Part shown: one piece after another, positions 58,750 through 64,000 of the stretch | Numbering within the stretch: the first letter of the stretch is position 1 | Layout of the letters: the number at the start of each line of letters is the position of its first letter | Assembly: GCF_021190915.1 (NCBI RefSeq) | Contig: NZ_JAIOAP010000003.1 | Span: 434,001 to 498,000, forward strand | Direction: 5' to 3' | DNA from: Cohnella silvisoli | Lineage (GTDB): Bacteria; Bacillota; Bacilli; Paenibacillales; Paenibacillaceae | Length of the DNA stretch: 64,000 bases | Made by a program: the position numbers and the translations under genes | The notes under the pieces: generated by a model | What the model was told of the DNA's origin: nothing | The model's input: only the letters and a program-made list of their open reading frames with translations | The model's database searches: none

Positions 58750-59323
58750 TTATCTTTGGAATGTGCAATATTCTTTCTCATTCAAATGATAGATTAGTTG
58801 CACAACGCCAGATGAGTGTTCTTGTATTAACTATTTTTAAATTCAACCTCTGTTTAATATCAATAAACAACGGTTTTCCTTCTCCCAAAATAACAGGATG
58901 AACAGATAATCTAAATTCATCAACAAGCCCTAAATTGATAAAAGTTGTAATAAGACTTGCTCCACCATATAGCCAAATGTCTTTACCAGGCTTATTCTTT
59001 AATTTATTGACTTCTTCAAGAATATTATCATTTATGAATATTGCTTTATTATCAGTCCCTTTTTGCGTTCTGGAGAACACATATTTTTCTTTACGATGAA
59101 CCAATTCCCAAAAGTTTTTTTCATCATTCGAATGATCTATTCTTGGAACAAATTGTCCCCATAAATCATAGCTTTTTCTTCCATATAAAATAGTATCAAT
59201 TTGATTTAAGAAATTATTAAAGCCCATCTCAGAGTCCATAATGCACCAATCAACTTCCCCATTTTTCCCTTCAATAAAACCATCTAAAGTAACTGCTAAA
59301 TCTAAAATTATTCTTCGTTTCAT
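58750..59323 (-). pseudogene. DHFR-like (RibD C-terminal family) gene with C-terminal frameshift
   Basis: ATG 59323 follows GAAAGGAG. The protein shows the family pattern: RIILDLAVTLDGFIEGKNGEVDW, TILYGRKSYDLWGQF, DIWLYGGASLITTFINLGLVDEFRLSVHPVILGEGKPLF. After KIVNTRT the frame reads LIWRCATNLSFE and stops at 58778. A one-base shift at about 58818 instead gives SSGVVQLIYHLNEKEYC, the expected family ending, stopping at 58750. One extra or two missing bases explain this. The enzyme may keep partial fold. Confidence 0.7.
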
Positions 59324-59494
59324 GATTTGTTACTCCTTTCGTTGATCTACCATTTTTTATAGACATTAAACATGTCACCTTGTGACATATTTATAATAGA
59401 AAGGTTTGGTCGGTACGGTTTTATGCGCTCTTCACAGCATATCGAACGCGTCTTCTAAGAATGACGCCTCCTTCACAAAACCGTATAGCTTTCA

Positions 59495-61774
59495 TTATAG
59501 CTTCTTTTCCATCTGGCCGGTTTCTGTCTTGCGCAAATACGCACCCGTTATCGAATGTTCGGCGGCAGCGAGTTGAACAGGTGTGCCTTCGAAGACGATT
59601 TGGCCGCCCCGGTAGCCGCCTTCGGGTCCTATGTCAATGATCCAGTCTGCGCTCTTGATCACATCCAGGTTGTGTTCAATGACCACCACCGTGTTGCCCC
59701 CGTCGACCAAGCGGTTCATAATGTCCATCAGACGAGAGATATCGGACATATGCAGTCCGGTTGTCGGCTCGTCCATTACATAGAGACTGCCTTCCTTGTG
59801 AAGTTCCCCGGCCAGTTTGATGCGTTGGCATTCTCCGCCCGACAAGGTGCTCAGAGGCTGGCCCAGCGTTACGTATCCGAGTCCCACATCCTCAAGCGTC
59901 CGCATTTGACGGAGCAGTTCCTTCCCGCTGAAGAACGCCGAAGCTTCCCGTACCGTCATAGCGAGGACGTCACTGATGGATTTTCCGTTCAGTTTATACT
60001 GCAGCACTTCATCGCTGAACCGCTTGCCCGCGCATATTTCACATGTCGTCCTTACCGGCTCGAGAAAGGCCAAATCCGTGTAGATCATCCCAAGACCCTG
60101 ACAGTTGGAACAGGCTCCCTTGGAGTTGAAGCTGAACAGGGAAGCGCTCACCTTGTTGGCTGCTGCGAACAGCCGGCGGATCTCGTCCATCATCCCCGTG
60201 TAGGTAGCCGGATTGGAGCGGATGGACGTTCCCACGGCCGTCTGATCAATGACAATCGCTTCCGGATGCGACGGCAGGAATGCTCCGTTAATCAGCGTAC
60301 TTTTGCCTGAGCCGGCTACTCCCGTTACCACGGTCAGCACACCGACGGGTATATCGACTGTCACATCCTTCAGATTGTGCAGGCTGGCGCCGGCTACGGT
60401 CATCCGACCCTTGGGCACCCTGGTTGAAGTTTTCAAGGGCAGACTTTGCTTCAAGTACCGTCCTGTCAAGGTATCCGCGCGGAGCAAGCCCGCAAAGTCG
60501 CCTTCGTAGACGATTTCTCCGCCGCGGGCTCCCGCATGAAGTCCGACATCGATAATGTAATCGGCGATCTCCATTACTTCGCGGTCATGTTCGACGACAA
60601 GTACGGTATTCCCTTTGTCCCGGAGCTGGCACAGCATGCCGTTCAGACGATGGACATCCCGCGGATGCAGTCCGACACTCGGTTCATCGAAAATGTAGAT
60701 CATGTCGGTAAGACTGCTGCTCAGATGCCGGATCATCTTGATTCGCTGCGACTCCCCGCCCGACAAGGTTGCGGTTTGACGGTCCAGACTCAGATACTCC
60801 AGCCCAATAGAGACCAGATGGTTCAAGCGGATCAGAATCCCGCCAATCATCGGACCGGCAACGGGATCCCGAATGGCTTCAATCATACGTATTAGCTCGC
60901 CAATCTCCATCGCTGCGCATTGGGCAATGTTGTATCCGTTAATCCGGCAGCCCAAGGCCACTTGATTAAGCCGGCTTCCCCCGCAAATGTTACACTCGCT
61001 ATAGGAAAGAAAGCGGTCAAGGGTTTCGCGTTTGGCATCTGACATCTCGCTGCTGTCCCGCTTTAAATACAGGCGGGTGAGCTTGGGCAGCAGACCTTCA
61101 TAATCCGATTCGATATCGCCGCCTTTGGTACGGTATACGATCTTGCTTTCTTTGCCGTGGAGGAGGGCATCCCATTCTGCCGGCGTATAGTCGGCAAGCC
61201 GCTTGTCATTGTCGAACAAGCCGGAATGGGTATACGTATTCAAGTACCAGCTTCCCACTTTAAATACGGGGAACAGGATTGCGCCTTCATTCAGCGACTT
61301 GGACCTGTCGAGCAGTTTGTCCACATCAAACTGCACCACCTGTCCGACTCCAGAGCATTCCGGGCACATGCCGGCCGGTTCGTTAAACGAGAAAAAATGT
61401 GAAGAGCCGGCAAAAGGCTTGCCGATTCTGGAGAATAGCAACCGGAGCATGGCATAAATATCCGTGATTGTGCCGACCGTCGAGCGGGAGTTGCCGCCGA
61501 GCCGTTTCTGGTCGATAACAACCGCCGTGGACAAGTTCTCGATGAGATCGGTATCCGGCTGACTAAACCGGGGCAGCCTATTGCGGATGAATGCGGTAAA
61601 AGTCTCATTAAGCTGCCTCTGCGCTTCTGCGCTTACGGTGTCGAATACCAAGGAAGATTTTCCCGAGCCCGAGACGCCGGTGAAGATTGTGATTTTTCGC
61701 TTCGGTATACGGACATTCACGTTTTTCAGGTTATTCTCGCGTGCTCCTTTGATTATGATATCTTCGACGTTCAT
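59495..61774 (-). CDS. UvrA-like ABC-ATPase (short UvrA/DrrC type)
   Basis: A 759-residue protein with two ABC modules: Walker A GVSGSGKSSLVFDT and GVAGSGKSTLING, and signatures LSGGESQRIK and LSGGECQRIK. Zinc-finger Cys groups are CPECSGVGQ and CNICGGSR in the first half, CSNCQGLGM and CEICAGKRF in the second. It is about 180 residues shorter than UvrA, lacking the UvrB-binding region, like UvrA2 and daunorubicin-resistance DrrC. Protection of DNA from intercalating drugs is the likely role rather than full nucleotide excision repair. ATG 61774 follows GAGGTGGA. A DrrAB-like exporter is encoded about 1 kb upstream. Confidence 0.87.
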   Translation of the reverse strand: MNVEDIIIKGARENNLKNVNVRIPKRKITIFTGVSGSGKSSLVFDTVSAEAQRQLNETFTAFIRNRLPRFSQPDTDLIENLSTAVVIDQKRLGGNSRSTVGTITDIYAMLRLLFSRIGKPFAGSSHFFSFNEPAGMCPECSGVGQVVQFDVDKLLDRSKSLNEGAILFPVFKVGSWYLNTYTHSGLFDNDKRLADYTPAEWDALLHGKESKIVYRTKGGDIESDYEGLLPKLTRLYLKRDSSEMSDAKRETLDRFLSYSECNICGGSRLNQVALGCRINGYNIAQCAAMEIGELIRMIEAIRDPVAGPMIGGILIRLNHLVSIGLEYLSLDRQTATLSGGESQRIKMIRHLSSSLTDMIYIFDEPSVGLHPRDVHRLNGMLCQLRDKGNTVLVVEHDREVMEIADYIIDVGLHAGARGGEIVYEGDFAGLLRADTLTGRYLKQSLPLKTSTRVPKGRMTVAGASLHNLKDVTVDIPVGVLTVVTGVAGSGKSTLINGAFLPSHPEAIVIDQTAVGTSIRSNPATYTGMMDEIRRLFAAANKVSASLFSFNSKGACSNCQGLGMIYTDLAFLEPVRTTCEICAGKRFSDEVLQYKLNGKSISDVLAMTVREASAFFSGKELLRQMRTLEDVGLGYVTLGQPLSTLSGGECQRIKLAGELHKEGSLYVMDEPTTGLHMSDISRLMDIMNRLVDGGNTVVVIEHNLDVIKSADWIIDIGPEGGYRGGQIVFEGTPVQLAAAEHSITGAYLRKTETGQMEKKL

Positions 61775-61985
61775 ATACTCCACCTCGGATTTCCATTTTC
61801 TTAGCTTTCACAGTATAACGGAATAATCACGACAACATATGTCATGATTAGACGAATATTCTTAGTGGAGATAAAGTTTAATTTACCCTCATGATTGCGT
61901 TTCCATTTATATATATTATTTGATCTGCGACTAACGATGTATGTTCTTGTCCTTCTACACCCCTAGATTCGTCAACCCACCACAT

Positions 61986-62026
61986 CTAAAAAGAAACCTT
62001 GAAAGGCATCAGAGCCTATCAAGGTT
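61986..62026 (-). terminator. Terminator after the SleB-like gene
   Basis: On the minus strand AACCTTGA...TCAAGGTT with an inner AGGC/GCCT stem is followed by TCTTTTTA, directly after the stop codon. Confidence 0.8.
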
Positions 62027-62032
62027 ATAAAA

Positions 62033-62476
62033 TTAAAACGTATTATATACATTTTCACATTCTTCCGCGGTCGGTTCATAAAAACAGTGCTTCTTCCATC
62101 TTCCTGCTTGCGGCTGATTATACCAAGTTGGCGGACATGGTCCGGGATTTTCGAACGTTCCTGGACGGAAATACCATAGGGAGAATTTGGCTGGCCAATT
62201 CCGCTCCCCATTCACAGCCCGTTGTGCCAGACGGCGTTCCCTCTCTCTTGCGTTTTGATAGTACATACCATGTTGCAATGCTTCGAACGCATGCGGCTGG
62301 TTGATCATCTGGGGAATTGTCCGGAGTCCTTTAAAATCGGAGCAATTCGCTCTTATTCGGTTAATGCCAACATTTCCAACAAGGAGCATGCCCATTTCGC
62401 CTTCGGTCTCAGCTTCAGCTCGAAGCAACCTTGCCAACATATCAATATCCTGTTTCCTGGCTTTTACGACTGCCAT
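62033..62476 (-). CDS. SleB/CwlJ-family cortex/cell-wall hydrolase
   Basis: A 147-residue protein of the Hydrolase_2 family with the full core: DMLARLLRAEAETEGEMGMLLVGNVGINRI, in which the catalytic Glu (ARLLRAEA.. region) is conserved, and FEALQHGMYYQNAR, ending SLWYFRPGTFENPGPCPPTWYNQPQAGRWKKHCFYEPT. There is no signal peptide or PG-binding domain, like CwlJ, which acts in the spore cortex during germination. CwlJ usually needs GerQ, not seen here. ATG 62476 follows AGAGGTGAG. The terminator directly after it makes it monocistronic. Confidence 0.9.
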   Translation of the reverse strand: MAVVKARKQDIDMLARLLRAEAETEGEMGMLLVGNVGINRIRANCSDFKGLRTIPQMINQPHAFEALQHGMYYQNARERERRLAQRAVNGERNWPAKFSLWYFRPGTFENPGPCPPTWYNQPQAGRWKKHCFYEPTAEECENVYNTF

Positions 62477-62551
62477 TGGCTCACCTCTTTAGATTTCTAG
62501 GCTCATCATATTGTAGATGAAGCAGATGTGTTACTCTGGAAAAATAGAAAG

Positions 62552-62606
62552 CGATAAAAAATGTCCTCTTCTGGACTTCATTCGGATAATGTTCTTGTCA
62601 TCCGAT
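62552..62606 (+). repeat. Partial copy of the dispersed TTCTTG repeat
   Basis: CGATAAAAAATG...CTTCATTCGGATAATGTTCTTGTCATCCGATG matches the 3' half of the copy at 47.9 kb, including the GGACTTCATT segment. A hairpin CTGCC-GTGT-GGCAG at 62618-62631 and a REP-like module at 62660 complete the gap before the ABC permease stop. Confidence 0.65.
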
Positions 62607-62690
62607 GAAAACAAGAAGAACTGCCGTGTGGCAGCCCTTTTGTTATTCAACTATCGTTTTCCGTTAGCGTAATCTATAGAGTCCGCGTTT

Positions 62691-63458
62691 TCACACTCTC
62701 TTCTTATACACCCTCATTGCAAAGAAATAGGCTACTAGCAAAATCCCGACGCACCACGCAAGAGCGACCCAAATCTCATTGCCCACCGGCTGACCTGACA
62801 GTAGCGCACGGATGGCATTCACGATCGAGGTCACCGGCTGGTTTTCGGCAAAGGCGCGAACGACCGACGGCATCGACTCCGTCGGCACAAACGCCGAACT
62901 GATAAACGGCAGGAAGATAAGTGGATAGGAAAACGCGCTTGCACCTTCCATCGTTTTTGCGGACAGTCCGGCAATCGCCGCGACCCAAATTAAGGCCAGC
63001 GTAAACAACGCGAGTATGCCTGCTACGGCAAGCCATGGCAGTATTCCCGCGGACGAACGAAAACCCATAATCAACGCTGCGAGAATGATAACGAGAACCG
63101 ATATGGCGTTGGACACCAGAGAGGTCAGCACATGCCCCCACAGCACGGCGGAACGTGAAATCGGCATGGTGTGAAACCGCTCGAATATGCCTCGTTGCTT
63201 ATCCATAAACAGGCGGTAAGCCGTATAGGCTATTCCGCTTGCGATAGCCATAAGCAGTATGCCTGGCAACAGGTAATTCACATAGTTATCCGTTCCGGTT
63301 TGAATGGCACCGCCTAACACATAGACGAACAGCAGCATCATCGCAATCGGAGTGATGCAGACCGTGATGATGGTGTCCATACTGCGGAAAATATGGCGCA
63401 TGGAACGTCCTAGCATAACGCTAATATCGGTGAAGAAATGATTCTTTGCCGTCTCCAT
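62691..63458 (-). CDS. ABC-2 type permease (DrrB-like)
   Basis: A 255-residue permease with six hydrophobic helices, the ABC-2 pattern: RSMRHIFRSMDTIITVCITPIAMMLLFVYVLGG at the start, DKQRGIFERFHTMPISRSAVLWG after helix 2, and FLPFISSAFVPTESMPSVVRAFAENQPVTSIVNAIRALLSG in the last third. It matches daunorubicin/multidrug exporters. It is adjacent to the ATPase gene (stop and start 1 bp apart). Confidence 0.9.
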   Translation of the reverse strand: METAKNHFFTDISVMLGRSMRHIFRSMDTIITVCITPIAMMLLFVYVLGGAIQTGTDNYVNYLLPGILLMAIASGIAYTAYRLFMDKQRGIFERFHTMPISRSAVLWGHVLTSLVSNAISVLVIILAALIMGFRSSAGILPWLAVAGILALFTLALIWVAAIAGLSAKTMEGASAFSYPLIFLPFISSAFVPTESMPSVVRAFAENQPVTSIVNAIRALLSGQPVGNEIWVALAWCVGILLVAYFFAMRVYKKRV

Positions 63459-64000
63459 TTACTTTGCCTCCTTTTTGCCGACGATGGAGAGGAAAATCTC
63501 TTCTAATGTCGGCTGTTTTTCAACATACTCCACCTTTGCGGTTGGGAACAGCTTTTTTAGATCCGAGAGCGTGCCGCTGGCGATAATCCTACCCTCATGC
63601 AGAATGGCTATTCGGTCGGCAAGCTGCTCAGCCTCCTCCAAATACTGCGTAGTTAGGAGTACCGTCGTGCCGCCATCGGCAAGCTCCTTGACAATCTTCC
63701 AAGCCTCAATGCGTGCCTCGGGGTCAAGCCCAGTGGTTGGCTCATCGAGGAAAATGATCTGCGGTTTTCCCACAAGGCTTAAGGCGATGTCGAGCCTGCG
63801 GCGCATACCACCTGAATAAGTAGACGCCCTGCGGTCGGCGGCGTCTGTCAAGCCGAAACGTCTAAGCAAATCATCCGCTACCAGACGCGGACTTTTGAGA
63901 TATCTCAGCTTTGCAATCATGATCAGATTTTCCCGTCCGGTCAAAACTTCATCCACGGCGGCAAATTGCCCGGTCAGACTGATCGCCTGCCGCACATGGT
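63459..64000 (-). CDS. ABC transporter ATP-binding protein (DrrA-like), 5' end outside the window
   Basis: At least 180 residues of an ATPase whose N-terminus, including Walker A, lies beyond the window. Visible are [17 protein letters not shown], signature [15 protein letters not shown], Walker [22 protein letters not shown]-loop region [25 protein letters not shown], and the C-terminal [18 protein letters not shown], typical of DrrA-type drug exporter ATPases. It pairs with the downstream DrrB-like permease. Confidence 0.92.
   Translation of the reverse strand, partial: HVRQAISLTGQFAAVDEVLTGRENLIMIAKLRYLKSPRLVADDLLRRFGLTDAADRRASTYSGGMRRRLDIALSLVGKPQIIFLDEPTTGLDPEARIEAWKIVKELADGGTTVLLTTQYLEEAEQLADRIAILHEGRIIASGTLSDLKKLFPTAKVEYVEKQPTLEEIFLSIVGKKEAK

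Noticed and set aside
59555..60310. A 251-codon plus-strand frame opposite the UvrA-like gene
   Set aside because: Mirror of a conserved gene with no family resemblance or RBS.
1..64000. tRNA or rRNA genes
   Set aside because: No TTC-containing T-arm with CCA-side acceptor pairing and no rRNA-like segment was recognised in the intergenic regions; a tRNAscan and Infernal run would be decisive.

Overview
The window looks like chromosomal DNA of a spore-forming, Gram-positive member of the Paenibacillaceae (Paenibacillus/Cohnella-like). Evidence: AGGAGG-type ribosome binding sites with frequent TTG and GTG starts, YjcZ-family sporulation micro-proteins, a SleB/CwlJ-type spore cortex hydrolase, a 1705-residue S-layer-homology protein, XerS, a BceRSAB-type peptide-antibiotic module, a bacterial NO synthase, and sugar ABC transporters without their own ATPase. 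No rRNA, tRNA, CRISPR array or complete insertion sequence was recognised.

Layout. 0-6.5 kb: azoreductase, DUF3052 and GNAT genes, an inositol-monophosphatase gene with an in-frame stop, rpiA, an MFS exporter and a CapA-like protein. 6.5-16 kb: an MmcQ/YjbR protein, a small membrane protein, fumC and xerS on the minus strand, NO synthase followed by an internally deleted MTH1187/YqgV gene, then the bceRSAB-like operon. 16-22 kb: a GH36-type alpha-galactosidase and a secreted DUF4838 protein facing an AraC regulator. 22-26.5 kb: an accessory stretch of repeats, an acetyltransferase, an orphan SNF2 C-terminal domain, a CopZ-N-like Fe-S protein and a VOC protein. 26.5-35 kb: a minus-strand operon with three unrelated phosphatase folds (HAD, calcineurin, PHP), a solute-binding lipoprotein, two permeases and a Cys/Met PLP enzyme, facing an RpiR-type regulator. 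It is probably an organophosphate or sugar-phosphate uptake and breakdown system. 35-45 kb: a ZTP riboswitch with terminator but no recognisable target gene, a catalase with a substituted active-site Asn, the giant SLH protein, and a 7TMR-DISM kinase with a BTAD-type regulator. 45-54.5 kb: two DinB proteins, a lipoprotein, a WYL regulator beside a solute-binding protein without signal peptide, and a MarR operon with tandem alpha/beta hydrolases. 54.5-64 kb: a degraded Tn554-like remnant abutting a truncated DHFR-like gene, an amplified cluster of sporulation micro-proteins including a Phe-rich repeat protein, a frameshifted DHFR-family gene, a UvrA-like ABC protein, a SleB-like hydrolase and a DrrAB-type exporter cut by the window edge.

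Two themes cross the window. First, gene decay is common: an in-frame stop, an internal deletion, C-terminal frameshifts, a lost start codon and a lost catalytic serine. Second, a dispersed intergenic repeat family has two direct repeats 30 bp apart and a palindromic core around TTCTTGACA. Its arms change together between copies, which suggests non-autonomous mobile or structured elements. A separate short REP-like module containing CCCGTTAG lies just 3' of many minus-strand genes.
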